Source: an uncultured Lachnospiraceae bacterium
Lineage (GTDB): Bacteria; Bacillota; Clostridia; Lachnospirales; Lachnospiraceae
DNA: 64,000 nt
Direction of reading: 5' to 3'
NCBI GenBank assembly: GCA_946558465.1
Contig: CAMNTM010000001.1
Coordinates: 124,001-188,000, forward strand
In this document: positions 34,906 through 44,469 of the stretch, in pieces
Layout of the letters: every line of letters begins with the position of its first letter
Numbering within the stretch: the stretch's first letter is position 1
The notes under the pieces: model-generated
The model's input: only the letters and a program-made list of their open reading frames with translations
Databases searched by the model: none
What the model was told of the DNA's origin: nothing
Made by a program: the position numbers and the translations under genes

Positions 34906-36076
34906 CTGCCATATAACTCCTCTCTACTGTAATTACACATTGATAGCGCTCATCTGAAAGCTTTAAAAGCTTTATCAAGGTACCCGTCAGTTCCTTCTGT
35001 CTCCTCTCGTCATAATCAAAAGGAACCTCCATGTCAAAAATTAAATTAATCTGCTTTACTCCGGCCACCATCCGAAAATCATGAATACTGGCTCCGGAAT
35101 TTAAGGCTTCAAGGATATCCTCTATCTGTTTTTTCACCGCCAGCACATGTTCATCCTTTGTCTCTACCGGATCCATATGAATCACCAAAAAGATGCCCAG
35201 CTTCTTTGCGGCATCCCGTTCTATTCTGTCAATAATCTCATGAGATATTTCAATATCTACATCATTAGGCACTTCCGCATGAATTGATGCCATGCTTCTT
35301 CCCGGCCCATAATTATGTACAATCAGATCATGGCTTCCTAAAATCCCGTCATATCTTTCTACAAATCTTGTAATCTTTTTATATTCCTCCGGGTCCACCG
35401 CCTCTCCGATGAGCGGCTCCAGCGTATCCCTCGCAATCCCTACGCCTGCCCACATAACTACAAGCGAAACACCTGCACCTACAAAGCCGTCAATATTCAT
35501 ACCCGTTATCTGACAGAAAACAATTGAAAAAATTGTCGCAGAGGTAGTAATGACATCCCCTGCCGCATCTGCCGCCACAGCCATCATCACTTTCGAGTCA
35601 ATCCGACGTCCTAATTTTCGGTTAAAAAGTCCAAGCCAAAGCTTCACCCCCACTGACAAAATCAAAATTACAGCGGGAACTATCTGAAACCGGAGCTCTT
35701 CCGGACTCTTTATTTTAACAATCGAGTCCTTAAAAAGAGTAAACCCCACCTCCATGACCAAAAACGCCACAATGAGTGCTGCTATATATTCAATCCGCCC
35801 GTGTCCAAAGGGATGATCTTTATCTGCAGGCTTCTCTGCCATCTTCACTCCGATAAGTCCTACTATAGATGAACCGGCATCCGACAGATTATTAAATGCA
35901 TCTGCGGTAACTGAGATACTGTGCAGAAAATATCCGGACAGGCCCTTCACAATAAATAAAACTATATTACAAAAGATGCCCACCGCACTCGACAATACAC
36001 CATATGCCGTCCGGACAGACACCTTTTCTATCTCTTCATAATTCTTAACAAAATGCTTCACCAAAAACTCGGTCAT
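34892..36076 (-). CDS. Cation diffusion facilitator family transporter
   Basis: A 394-residue metal/proton antiporter. I chose the ATG at 36076 (GAGGTGGAG upstream); 20 extra in-frame residues upstream are hydrophilic and not family-like. Six helices include metal-site pairs NNLSDAGSSIVG and the interhelix HPFGHGRIEY. The cytosolic metal-binding domain (MASIHAEVPNDVDIEISHEI) is followed by a further tail with IHDFRMVAGVKQINLIFDME. The transported metal (Zn, Mn or Fe) cannot be told. Confidence 0.92.
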   Translation of the reverse strand: MTEFLVKHFVKNYEEIEKVSVRTAYGVLSSAVGIFCNIVLFIVKGLSGYFLHSISVTADAFNNLSDAGSSIVGLIGVKMAEKPADKDHPFGHGRIEYIAALIVAFLVMEVGFTLFKDSIVKIKSPEELRFQIVPAVILILSVGVKLWLGLFNRKLGRRIDSKVMMAVAADAAGDVITTSATIFSIVFCQITGMNIDGFVGAGVSLVVMWAGVGIARDTLEPLIGEAVDPEEYKKITRFVERYDGILGSHDLIVHNYGPGRSMASIHAEVPNDVDIEISHEIIDRIERDAAKKLGIFLVIHMDPVETKDEHVLAVKKQIEDILEALNSGASIHDFRMVAGVKQINLIFDMEVPFDYDERRQKELTGTLIKLLKLSDERYQCVITVERSYMADAGE

Positions 36077-36099
36077 TAAAAGCTCCACCTCATGTTTTC

Positions 36100-36825
36100 T
36101 TACTTCTCTTTTGTTTTGTCCCCGAAGAAAAACCATTTAATCTTGAAATCCGAGGCTGCAGTAATCATCTCATATTCATCATCCTCAAGGACTCCTTCAA
36201 GCTCTTCCTTCCCTTCCTCGCTTACAACTGCACAAGCCGTATCTATAAAGCAAAGATTCGGATACAGAACGCACCACCAGTTATGTCCCTTGGCCTCTCC
36301 AAGCCTGATTCGGAGCGCCTCATACTCCCCTTCCGGAAATGTGACATCACCATATCTTTTTTCCGGGAAATAACAGCTTGCAACTTCCGCCTCTGCATGA
36401 TAGTCAAATCCTTCCTCTGAAAGAATCTCATTAGAAATCTCTTCAATCCTGTCCAGATTTTCTCCGGCCCATCTCTTCGTCTTCTCGGCAGAGACATCTT
36501 CTTTGCTGTTTCCCATACTTTCCTTCATATAAGAAAGAACTGCATCTCTTACCTTAAGCTTAACCGCCTGATCCTCATCGCTGTCGCTGTCAGCCAGCAC
36601 ATGAAAACGAAACACCTCCTGCGCAATCCCCTTCTGAAGCTCCTTTGTCTTCGCCTCCACAAAAGCGGCCCTGTCATAAAGAATATATCCTGTCAGACAC
36701 GCAGCTGTACAGATTCCTAGTATAACACAGACTCCCTTCCGGAATCTATCCTTTTTCTTAAAAAACTTATTTAACCCTTCTAAGCTCTTTCCAAATATTT
36801 CTCCCGTTTTACTTCTCTCAGCCAT
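36100..36825 (-). CDS. spoIIR: Stage II sporulation protein R
   Basis: SpoIIR is the forespore signal that activates SpoIIGA, and through it pro-sigma-E, across the septum. The 241-residue protein has one N-terminal membrane helix (VCVILGICTAACLTGYILY) and the conserved blocks EVFRFHVLADSDSDEDQAVK, SCYFPEKRYGDVTFPEGEYE and GHNWWCVLYPNLCF. Start at 36825 after GAGGAGAGTACATAG. The gene lies between a GntR gene and a cation transporter, all leftward. I did not find a convincing sigma-F promoter in the 140 bp upstream. Confidence 0.93.
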   Translation of the reverse strand: MAERSKTGEIFGKSLEGLNKFFKKKDRFRKGVCVILGICTAACLTGYILYDRAAFVEAKTKELQKGIAQEVFRFHVLADSDSDEDQAVKLKVRDAVLSYMKESMGNSKEDVSAEKTKRWAGENLDRIEEISNEILSEEGFDYHAEAEVASCYFPEKRYGDVTFPEGEYEALRIRLGEAKGHNWWCVLYPNLCFIDTACAVVSEEGKEELEGVLEDDEYEMITAASDFKIKWFFFGDKTKEK

Positions 36826-36965
36826 CTATGTACTCTCCTCACCTTTATATGATGCAAGAAGTATGCACATCCCCAGCCCAATCTATTCCAAATTCTAATA
36901 AAAAATACTACAATTCAATAAAATTCCATAATACAATCTTAAATGATCGTCCAGTACACAGCAAT

Positions 36966-37649
36966 TTACCCCTCCCCCTTCTTCGTCCGAATCACATCAC
37001 TGACTGCCGTCACCTGATTATCAATATGCTCACACATAATCTTGACCGCACTTTCTTTTTCATGATTTTTAATATATCTGATAATCTTCTCATGCTCTGT
37101 CAAAAGCTTCCTGTGCACATCAGGATTCTTCAGATACTCTACCCGGTACCGGTACATCTGCTCTCCGAGATTATTCAAAAGCTGCATCAATCTCTGGTTA
37201 TCTGCTGCCTTATAGATAACATCGTGAAAATGTACATCCGCTTCTGCAATCTCCGTAATATCATCACTTTTAAGAATCTGCTCGAATTCCTCCGCTGCGT
37301 GCTCAAGCTCCTCAAGCTGTTTTTCTGTAATCCTGTCGCAGGCAAGCTCTACCGACAGCTCTTCCAGAACTTTGCGCACCTCCAGGACATCTCGAAGACT
37401 TTTCTCTGTAATCTCTGCAACCTCTGCTCCCTTTCTTGGAATCATAAGCACCAGTCCCTCAAGCTCCAGCTTGCGGATAGCTTCACGAATAGGCGTACGG
37501 CTCACTCCCAGCTTATTTGCAAGCTGTATCTCCATCAGGCGCTCACCTGGCTTTAATTCCCCTCTCAGAATCGCCTGCCTTAGTGTTTTAAATACAACAT
37601 CACGAAGCGGCAGATATTCGTCCATGCTGACTTTAAAGTTTGGTTCCAT
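36966..37649 (-). CDS. GntR/FadR-type transcriptional regulator
   Basis: A 227-residue DNA-binding regulator. The winged helix is at about 15-75 (LRQAILRGELKPGERLMEIQ, LGVSRTPIREAIRKLELEGL). The C-terminal FCD domain has a metal-site pattern (ADVHFHDVIY, LTEHEKIIRYI, IMCEHIDNQ). It probably binds a small carboxylate, which cannot be named. The ATG at 37649 is 1 nt past the ispE stop, so it is coupled to ispE. A TTGTATACAA palindrome typical of FCD-type operators lies upstream of ispE (38575-38584), which suggests self-control of this pair. Confidence 0.9.
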   Translation of the reverse strand: MEPNFKVSMDEYLPLRDVVFKTLRQAILRGELKPGERLMEIQLANKLGVSRTPIREAIRKLELEGLVLMIPRKGAEVAEITEKSLRDVLEVRKVLEELSVELACDRITEKQLEELEHAAEEFEQILKSDDITEIAEADVHFHDVIYKAADNQRLMQLLNNLGEQMYRYRVEYLKNPDVHRKLLTEHEKIIRYIKNHEKESAVKIMCEHIDNQVTAVSDVIRTKKGEG

Positions 37650-37650
37650 C

Positions 37651-38529
37651 CTAATATTTCCTCCTCGCATGGTGCATGCTTGTCACATACACCTGCTTTG
37701 CTAATTTATCTTCCCTTATCCTATCTGCTGCTGCCCGTGCCCTGACGCGCTCATCATATATTCCAAACACAGTAGGCCCGCTGCCGCTCATCATTGCATT
37801 CAAAGCACCATACTTCTTCATAACCTGCTTTATCTCGTCAATAACAGGATATTCTGCGGTCGTGACACTTTCCAATACATTTCCCATACATGCAGCTACT
37901 TTTTGTATATCCTGCTTTTCCAGTCCCTTAAGAATGCCGTCGATGTCAGGATGCTCTGCAATCTCGCAGGAATCCAGCTTGTCATAAACTGTCTTTGTAG
38001 AAACATTGACAGGAGGCTTAGCTATCAAAACATGACATCTGGGGCACTGAGGAAGCGGAGTCAGAACCTCCCCGATTCCCTCCGCCAGGACCGTCCCCCT
38101 CATAATACAGTATGGAACATCTGCTCCCAGACTTACACCTCTCCTTCTAAGTTCCTCTTCAGAAAGTCCCAAAGCAAACATCCGATTTATACCAAAGAGA
38201 ACTGCCGCTGCATCGGCGCTCCCCCCTGCCATTCCTGCCGATACAGGAATCCGCTTATTAAGCGTAATATAAACTCCTTCTTCAATTTCAAACTCATCCA
38301 TCAAAAGCTTTGCTGCCTTATAAGCAAGATTGCTTTCATCCGCCGGTAGAAAAAACAGGTTGCTCTCAAGCTGTATTCCAGGCTTTCTCGTCTTAGTTAT
38401 CATAACTTTATCATAAAGATACACGGTCTGCATAACCATCCGGATATCATGGTAGCCATTCTCCCTTTTTCCTAATACGTCAAGTCCTAGATTAATCTTT
38501 CCCATTGCCTTCAATTCTAATCTGTCCAT
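37651..38529 (-). CDS. ispE: 4-diphosphocytidyl-2-C-methyl-D-erythritol kinase
   Basis: Kinase of the MEP isoprenoid pathway (GHMP family), 292 residues. The substrate region is AMGKINLGLDVLGKRENGYH, the ATP loop is PVSAGMAGGSADAAAVLFG, and the third motif is MSGSGPTVFGIY. Start at 38529 (GGGAGATAAAA upstream). It heads a two-gene unit with the GntR regulator. The leader contains a short irregular run of ATACAG-like units and a palindrome. Confidence 0.95.
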   Translation of the reverse strand: MDRLELKAMGKINLGLDVLGKRENGYHDIRMVMQTVYLYDKVMITKTRKPGIQLESNLFFLPADESNLAYKAAKLLMDEFEIEEGVYITLNKRIPVSAGMAGGSADAAAVLFGINRMFALGLSEEELRRRGVSLGADVPYCIMRGTVLAEGIGEVLTPLPQCPRCHVLIAKPPVNVSTKTVYDKLDSCEIAEHPDIDGILKGLEKQDIQKVAACMGNVLESVTTAEYPVIDEIKQVMKKYGALNAMMSGSGPTVFGIYDERVRARAAADRIREDKLAKQVYVTSMHHARRKY

Positions 38530-38574
38530 TTTTATCTCCCTGTATTTTGCACCCTGTATTCTGTACTCTGTATC

Positions 38575-38584
38575 TTGTATACAA
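38575..38584. promoter_or_regulatory. Palindromic operator-like site upstream of ispE-gntR
   Basis: TTGTATACAA is a perfect 10-bp palindrome of the kind bound by FCD-subfamily GntR regulators. It lies about 46 bp upstream of ispE, and the gene next to ispE encodes such a regulator. Confidence 0.45.
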
Positions 38585-38589
38585 TATAC

Positions 38590-40149
38590 TTATAGTATAC
38601 TCATATTTTCCTTAAAAATCAATATTTTATCCCCAGGTTTTATGACTTCTGAATCTAATCCATTTACTTCCATGATTCCTTCTGTAGTTGTACTATAATT
38701 TTTTGCAAGACTCCACAAATCATCTCCTTCTTTCACTGTATAGCCTACAATACCCGGACGTTTCTCCATCTCTTCCATGTCAATCGGCATATAATCTACC
38801 TCTTCAATATTACGGATAACGAAAGCTTTTCTCAGGAAGCTGTTAAATGCGAGAACTGCCTTTACCTCTATCTCATCACTGCCGAGAAGTCCGATTGTGA
38901 GCTGCTCAACTGCACATGTAATATCATAATTCATATCCTCCGAAGTCTCATTACTTTCAAGCAGATAAGAAAACGGCACCATCCCCTGCCATACATCAAA
39001 GGGTACGGCATCATCCGATTTAATATACAGAAAATAAAGATGAAGAACACCTTCAATCTGAATTCCTCTCTCTTCTACCTCTGTATGCTCAATCTGGATT
39101 CTGGCGCTGCTATGACAAATTTGAAGGATATCGTCCTTAATCTCCGGAAGAGAAACTCTCTCTGACACCTTACATTTCAAATGATTCTGCATTAAAAGAC
39201 GTTCCGCAGTCTGTTCCTTAATCCGCGGCCTGCAGTCCTGAGAAAGAGAATAAATATCCTCTAAAACATCAACTGTCTCCTCTTCACATACAAGAAGCCT
39301 CGCCTCAAGCGTCGCTTCCACTCCAAGAATTCTCATTTCCCCGTCCTCATCCATCCGGGTGTCAATATTTACATCTGTAAGCGTCGGATATATCTGATGA
39401 TACATATGGTCCCCGGCGCCATAGCATTCCATACGTCCTTCATACGGAATTGTCTGTTCTACCCAGTCTGTCTTACCGTCCAGCGATTCATAGAAGCAAA
39501 ACAGGAGAAGTTCACCCTGAAGAAGAAGCTCATCGCCGGAAAGCCTTGTGTCAAGTCTGCGGCTTACTACCTCTGTCCACAGAAGAGAACCTATACTCTC
39601 TTTTGTCCCTCCTACAGACACCTCCTCTTTGATTCGGTAAGTATCCTTTTTTACAATAAAAAGTCTCAAAATCTGCTGCTTTTTGTATTTTTTATAAAGC
39701 GGTTCATCTCCTGTGATATCACTGGTAATCCCAATTTCTTCTTTACCTTCCGAACAAATCTGAAGCTCAGCCAGAGTCTTGATATTCAGCTTTCTGGAGT
39801 GAATCATTGTAACAGTCAGATCTGCCTGTGCTGCTTTAACAAATAAACTCCCCTCCTGCTCCTCTTCCATATATATCATTTCTTCAAACGGAAGTCTTCC
39901 CTCCAGTGTACTGAGCCTTGCCTCTTCTCCTTCTGCCGCATAAAGTATCTTAAATACAAGCTTTCCAGATACTCGTATGTAATTTTCCACCGTCTTCATA
40001 TCTTCAACAAGAAGACTTCCTTCTCCAAGAATGACGCTTTTTACGTCGCTCTTAGCATCCGGTACATTATAATCGTCGTCAATATAGAACTGATCTGTCA
40101 ATACCTTCCCCTGCCTGTATACTTCCATCTCCCTTTTATCACATTCCAT
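38590..40149 (-). CDS. sipL: Spore coat/morphogenesis protein SipL (DUF3794 and LysM)
   Basis: A protein of about 519 residues with repeated DUF3794 units (VTDQ-like TDQFYIDDDYNVPDAKSDVK, then PTLTDVNIDTRMDEDGEM) and a C-terminal LysM (YTVKEGDDLWSLAKNYSTTT, VIKPGDKILIF). This is the layout of clostridial SipL, which binds the SpoIVA coat basement protein through its LysM. The ribosome site spacing favours Met3 (40149) over the ATG at 40155. It follows a lipoprotein gene by about 30 nt and is likely mother-cell expressed; I did not find the promoter. Confidence 0.87.
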   Translation of the reverse strand: MECDKREMEVYRQGKVLTDQFYIDDDYNVPDAKSDVKSVILGEGSLLVEDMKTVENYIRVSGKLVFKILYAAEGEEARLSTLEGRLPFEEMIYMEEEQEGSLFVKAAQADLTVTMIHSRKLNIKTLAELQICSEGKEEIGITSDITGDEPLYKKYKKQQILRLFIVKKDTYRIKEEVSVGGTKESIGSLLWTEVVSRRLDTRLSGDELLLQGELLLFCFYESLDGKTDWVEQTIPYEGRMECYGAGDHMYHQIYPTLTDVNIDTRMDEDGEMRILGVEATLEARLLVCEEETVDVLEDIYSLSQDCRPRIKEQTAERLLMQNHLKCKVSERVSLPEIKDDILQICHSSARIQIEHTEVEERGIQIEGVLHLYFLYIKSDDAVPFDVWQGMVPFSYLLESNETSEDMNYDITCAVEQLTIGLLGSDEIEVKAVLAFNSFLRKAFVIRNIEEVDYMPIDMEEMEKRPGIVGYTVKEGDDLWSLAKNYSTTTEGIMEVNGLDSEVIKPGDKILIFKENMSIL

Positions 40150-40185
40150 GCTCATTTCCCTCCTCTAATTCAAACATACAAATAT

Positions 40186-40593
40186 TTACTTAAATACTAC
40201 GTTTTTATCTACATATTCTGTTTTGATTACCACATAAGGGCAGGTACTTTTTTCCAGTATCTCCTCATCCTTTGGAGGTCCTAAAAGCTCTGTCTCCATA
40301 CAGATAACCTCTTTTGTCTCATAGCATGCAGATACCTCTACGCTGTATCCGCTGGTTTTGCGTTCTCCATAGCCTCTCGCAATATAAAGATAGCCTTTAT
40401 CTGCATAGGTAAGTTGAAACTCCTCCTTTTTGTCCTCTTCAATCAGAGAAGCCAGCTCTTCCGGTATCTCCTCCTGACTCACAACCGTAAATTCAGCATC
40501 TCTTAATTTCTCCATATCATCCTTTCCTGCACAGCCGCCGCACGCCGTTAAAAACAGCAGCGCAGAAAGCAGACACACATACCACCTCTTCAT
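40186..40593 (-). CDS. Small lipoprotein with PrcB-like C-terminal domain
   Basis: A 135-residue lipoprotein (lipobox LFLTACGGC). The mature part (YADKGYLYIARGYGERKTSG, YSVEVSACYETKEVICMETE, ELLGPPKDE, CPYVVIKTEY) fits the PrcB C-terminal domain, known as a partner of the dentilisin protease in spirochaetes; its role in Firmicutes is unknown. Start at 40593 after GAGGGAACTCT. It lies just upstream of sipL on the same strand and may be cotranscribed with it. Confidence 0.7.
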   Translation of the reverse strand: MKRWYVCLLSALLFLTACGGCAGKDDMEKLRDAEFTVVSQEEIPEELASLIEEDKKEEFQLTYADKGYLYIARGYGERKTSGYSVEVSACYETKEVICMETELLGPPKDEEILEKSTCPYVVIKTEYVDKNVVFK

Positions 40594-40716
40594 AGAGTTC
40601 CCTCATTGTAATAGTTATCTACATTCTTATTAACATCATACACAACACCTCTAGGAAAAATTCCAAAAATGTTGTATACTCATAAGTATCACTTAGTTTA
40701 AGGAGACAGTAACATC

Positions 40717-42225
40717 ATGAATCAAACTGAAAGACTTTCCGGGATTCTGCTTCATCCTACTTCCTTTCCCGGCCCATATGGTATCGGAGACCTGGGCGAT
40801 GAGGCTTATGCCTTTATCGATTTTCTGCAGATGTCCGGACAGCATCTGTGGCAGATTCTTCCACTTACACATACCGGTTACGGAGATTCACCTTATCAGA
40901 GCTTTTCCGCCTTTGCAGGACAGCCTCTTTTAATCAGCCCGGACCACTTGATAAAGTCTGGTTTTTTAGATAAATCAGAGCTGTCCGGATGTCCTGATTC
41001 AGATCCAGAAAAGATAGATTATGGTGCAGTCATTCCCTGGAAGGAACAGATTCTTTCTCTTGCATACAAGCGCTTTCATGAGAAGAAAAAAACAGATCAG
41101 AAACTTTCGAAAGAATTCGATGTGTTCCGTCTGGAAAACAAAATCTGGCTGTCCGATTATGCACTCTTTATGTCATGCAAAAAAATGCATGATGGTGTAA
41201 GCTGGCTTGAATGGGAGGATTCCTGCCGGAAACCAGACGCCTCTTTTAAAGCCGAGCTTTTTCAAACTCTTTCTGCTGATATCGAATACTATGAATTCCT
41301 TCAATTTATTTTCTTTAAAGAGTGGAAGGCATTAAAGTCTTATGCCAATGAACGGGGAATAAAGATTATCGGTGATATTCCTATCTTTGTCTCTATGGAC
41401 AGTGCAGATGTATGGGCGAATCAGCACCTGTTCCAGCTTGATGAAAAGGGATTCCCGACCAGTGTCGCCGGAGTGCCGCCGGATTACTTTTCCGCCACAG
41501 GGCAGCTCTGGGGAAATCCTCTGTACAACTGGGAAGTCCACGAAAAAGAAGACTTTTCCTGGTGGATTTCCCGAATACGTACACAGCTTGCAAACTTAGA
41601 TATCCTGCGGATTGACCATTTCCGTGGATTTGAATCCTATTGGTCTATACCTTACGGTGAAGAAACCGCTGTCTGCGGCCGGTGGATAAAATCACCCGGA
41701 CACAAGCTTTTTTCAGCTGTCAGCCAGGCTCTGGGGGAAGACCTTCCGATTATTGCAGAGGATTTAGGCATTATCACTCCGGAAGTAGACACACTCCGGG
41801 AAGCATTTCATTTTCCGGGTATGAAGGTCCTGCAGTTTGCCTTCGAATCCACTGGCGAAAGCAGCTATCACCCTCACCGCTTCACAAATCCGATGTGTAT
41901 ATGTTATACTGGAACACATGATAATGATACCTCCCTCGGCTGGTATGCCGCTCTCAGCGGCCCCTGCCGCGAAAAGCTTCGCCGTTATATAGGAAACACA
42001 GACGAAAACCAGTTCAGCTTTGATTTCCTCCGGCTATGCAGCGGAAGCATCGCCCGTTATGCCATATTTCCGCTTCAAGATGTGCTGGGACTTGGCAGCG
42101 AAGCCCGTATGAATACACCCGGAACTGCAGCCGGCAACTGGGGATGGAGATACAAAAAGAGTATGCTTCTGCCTTCTCTGGCAAAGAAGCTTAAGGAGCT
42201 GTCAATTCTATATGGCAGGTATTAA
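40717..42225 (+). CDS. malQ: 4-alpha-glucanotransferase
   Basis: GH77 amylomaltase that rearranges maltodextrins, 502 residues. It has GDIPIFVSMDSADVW, the nucleophile region RIDHFRGFESYW, the general acid in IIAEDLGIITPEV, and TGTHDNDT. Start at 40717 after TTTAAGGAGACAG. It is the first gene of a rightward operon that continues to 46650. A TATACT lies upstream but lacks a good -35. The rest of the operon is not related to glycogen. Confidence 0.96.
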   Translation: MNQTERLSGILLHPTSFPGPYGIGDLGDEAYAFIDFLQMSGQHLWQILPLTHTGYGDSPYQSFSAFAGQPLLISPDHLIKSGFLDKSELSGCPDSDPEKIDYGAVIPWKEQILSLAYKRFHEKKKTDQKLSKEFDVFRLENKIWLSDYALFMSCKKMHDGVSWLEWEDSCRKPDASFKAELFQTLSADIEYYEFLQFIFFKEWKALKSYANERGIKIIGDIPIFVSMDSADVWANQHLFQLDEKGFPTSVAGVPPDYFSATGQLWGNPLYNWEVHEKEDFSWWISRIRTQLANLDILRIDHFRGFESYWSIPYGEETAVCGRWIKSPGHKLFSAVSQALGEDLPIIAEDLGIITPEVDTLREAFHFPGMKVLQFAFESTGESSYHPHRFTNPMCICYTGTHDNDTSLGWYAALSGPCREKLRRYIGNTDENQFSFDFLRLCSGSIARYAIFPLQDVLGLGSEARMNTPGTAAGNWGWRYKKSMLLPSLAKKLKELSILYGRY

Positions 42226-42243
42226 CAGAAAGGAATCTGTCTA

Positions 42244-42978
42244 ATGTTAAAATTTATTCTGATTGCATTAATTTTATTTTTATATCTTCTGCTGGGCATT
42301 CCCGTACTGGGGGCAGAATGGCTCATCAGACGCTTCAATAGAGAAAAGGCAGATCATCAGTGCCTGCGTATGGTCCAATGGGCTTTTAAGGTGATGCTCT
42401 GTGTAGCCGGGGTTCAGGTTACTGTCATAGGAGAAGAAAATGTTCCCGATGAGGCAGTCCTTTTCATTGGAAACCACAGAAGCTATTTCGATATTCTTCT
42501 TACCTATTCACGGTGTAAAAGACTGACTGGTTATGTGGCAAAAAAAGAAATGCTCCGCTACCCTCTTCTCCGCACCTGGATGAAACGGCTGTATTGTCTG
42601 TTTCTGGATCGGGATAATCCGCGTGAGGGCTTAAAATCAATCCTCCAGGCAATTGATTATATAAAGCAGGGCATTTCCATTTGTATTTTCCCGGAAGGAA
42701 CGCGCAATGACGGCGAGGAGGGAAGCATGCTTCCTTTTCATACCGGTTCCTTTAAAATAGCGGAAAAAAGCGGATGTCCAATCATTCCTATCAGCATGAA
42801 CAATACTGCTTCCATCTTCGAAAATCATCTGCCCAGAGTGAAAAAAACACACATTGTTATTGAGTACGGCACGCCGATATATATGAGCCGGATGGATAAA
42901 GAAGAGAAAAAACATATCAGTGAATACTGTCAGAATATTATCCGTGAAACTATCAAGAAAAATCAGGCGTTACTATAA
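42244..42978 (+). CDS. plsC: 1-acyl-sn-glycerol-3-phosphate acyltransferase
   Basis: A 244-residue PlsC-family acyltransferase making phosphatidic acid. An N-terminal helix (FILIALILFLYLLLGIPVLG) precedes the catalytic box NHRSYFD at about 78. Then come the glycerol phosphate motif IFPEGTRNDGE and the PIIPISMNN box. Start at 42244 after GAAAGGAATCTG, 18 nt downstream of malQ. The reading is full length. Confidence 0.94.
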   Translation: MLKFILIALILFLYLLLGIPVLGAEWLIRRFNREKADHQCLRMVQWAFKVMLCVAGVQVTVIGEENVPDEAVLFIGNHRSYFDILLTYSRCKRLTGYVAKKEMLRYPLLRTWMKRLYCLFLDRDNPREGLKSILQAIDYIKQGISICIFPEGTRNDGEEGSMLPFHTGSFKIAEKSGCPIIPISMNNTASIFENHLPRVKKTHIVIEYGTPIYMSRMDKEEKKHISEYCQNIIRETIKKNQALL

Positions 42979-42998
42979 ATGATAAGGAGCACAATATC

Positions 42999-44453
42999 AT
43001 GAACAAACAAGACTTAACATTATTGACGGACCTGTATGAGCTTACTATGATGCAGGGCTATTATGAACAAAAAACAAATGAAGTCGTAGTTTTTGACGTG
43101 TTTTTCCGCCAGAATCCCTGCAGCAACGGCTATTCTGTATGTGCAGGACTTGCCCAGGTTATTGATTATATCAAAAACCTGAACTTTACTTATGAGGACC
43201 TTGATTACCTGCGGGGTCTCGGTATCTTCAGTGAGGACTTTCTGCATTATCTGGGCGGTTTTCATTTCAGTGGAAATATCTATGCTATTCCAGAGGGAAC
43301 GGTCGTATTTCCCAAAGAACCGCTTCTTAAGGTTATTGCCCCGATTATGGAGGCACAACTTGTAGAGACAGCCATTCTCAATATTATCAACCATCAGTCT
43401 CTGATTGCCACAAAAACATCCCGCATCGTATTTGCCGCTGCCGGCGACGGCATTATGGAATTCGGCCTCCGCCGTGCACAGGGTCCGGATGCAGGATTAT
43501 ACGGTGCAAGAGCTGCTATGATCGGCGGATGTGTCGGCACCTCCAATGTTCTTGCCGGACAGCTCTTTCATGTACCGGTGATGGGAACACATGCCCACAG
43601 CTGGATTATGAGCTTTCAGGACGAATACACGGCCTTCAGACATTATGCCGAACTCTATCCCGATAACTGCACACTTCTGGTAGATACCTACGATACTCTA
43701 AAATCCGGTGTTCCAAATGCTATACGAGTCTTCCGGGAATTCAAAGAAGCCGGAAAGCCTTTCAAGAAATTCGGAATCCGTCTGGACAGCGGAGATCTTG
43801 CCTACCTGTCCAAGCAGGCCCGCAGAATGCTTGATGAAGCCGGCTTTCCCGACGCATCCATCTGCGCGTCCAATGATCTGGACGAATATCTTCTTCATGA
43901 TCTTAAGATACAAGGAGCAGCAATTGATTCCTGGGGGGTAGGTACTAATCTGATTACCTCAAAGGACTGTCCGTCCTTCGGAGGTGTCTATAAGCTGGCA
44001 GCAATCCAAAATGAAGCCGGTGAATTCGTTCCCAAGATTAAGGTTTCCGAAAATACTGAAAAAATCACGAACCCCGGAAACAAAACTATCTACCGTATTT
44101 ATGATAAAAAAACCGGAAAGATGCGGGCAGATTTGATCTGTTTTGCAGATGAAGAATATGATACCAGCCAGGACCTTCTGCTCTTTGACCCTATTGATAC
44201 CTGGAAAAAGACAAAGCTTCCCGGCGGTTCTTATACAATGCGTGAAATCCTCGTTCCCGTTTTCAGAAACGGAGAATGTGTCTATCAGTCACCTTCTGTC
44301 ATGGAAATCGCAGAATACTGCCGCAGGGAGAAAGATACGCTGTGGGATGAGACAAAACGTCTCTTCTATCCTCACCGGGTATACGTTGATTTATCACAAA
44401 AACTGTATGATGTAAAAAAATCTTTATTAGATCACATGAGTATCACAGATTAA
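42999..44453 (+). CDS. pncB: Nicotinate phosphoribosyltransferase
   Basis: First enzyme of the nicotinate salvage route to NAD, 484 residues. The N-terminus has LTDLYELTMMQGYYE. The catalytic histidine lies in MGTHAHSWIMSF, the phosphoribosyl site in FGIRLDSGDLAYLSKQARRM, and the C-terminal barrel contains DSWGVGTNLITS. Start at 42999 after TAAGGAGCACAATATC, 20 nt after plsC. Confidence 0.96.
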   Translation: MNKQDLTLLTDLYELTMMQGYYEQKTNEVVVFDVFFRQNPCSNGYSVCAGLAQVIDYIKNLNFTYEDLDYLRGLGIFSEDFLHYLGGFHFSGNIYAIPEGTVVFPKEPLLKVIAPIMEAQLVETAILNIINHQSLIATKTSRIVFAAAGDGIMEFGLRRAQGPDAGLYGARAAMIGGCVGTSNVLAGQLFHVPVMGTHAHSWIMSFQDEYTAFRHYAELYPDNCTLLVDTYDTLKSGVPNAIRVFREFKEAGKPFKKFGIRLDSGDLAYLSKQARRMLDEAGFPDASICASNDLDEYLLHDLKIQGAAIDSWGVGTNLITSKDCPSFGGVYKLAAIQNEAGEFVPKIKVSENTEKITNPGNKTIYRIYDKKTGKMRADLICFADEEYDTSQDLLLFDPIDTWKKTKLPGGSYTMREILVPVFRNGECVYQSPSVMEIAEYCRREKDTLWDETKRLFYPHRVYVDLSQKLYDVKKSLLDHMSITD

Positions 44454-44469
44454 AAGGAGGAAAGGGTTT

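Noticed and set aside
38530..38575. Run of TACAG-like units upstream of ispE as a tandem repeat array
   Set aside because: Only about four irregular units with variable spacing; too short and imperfect to call a repeat or CRISPR-like array.
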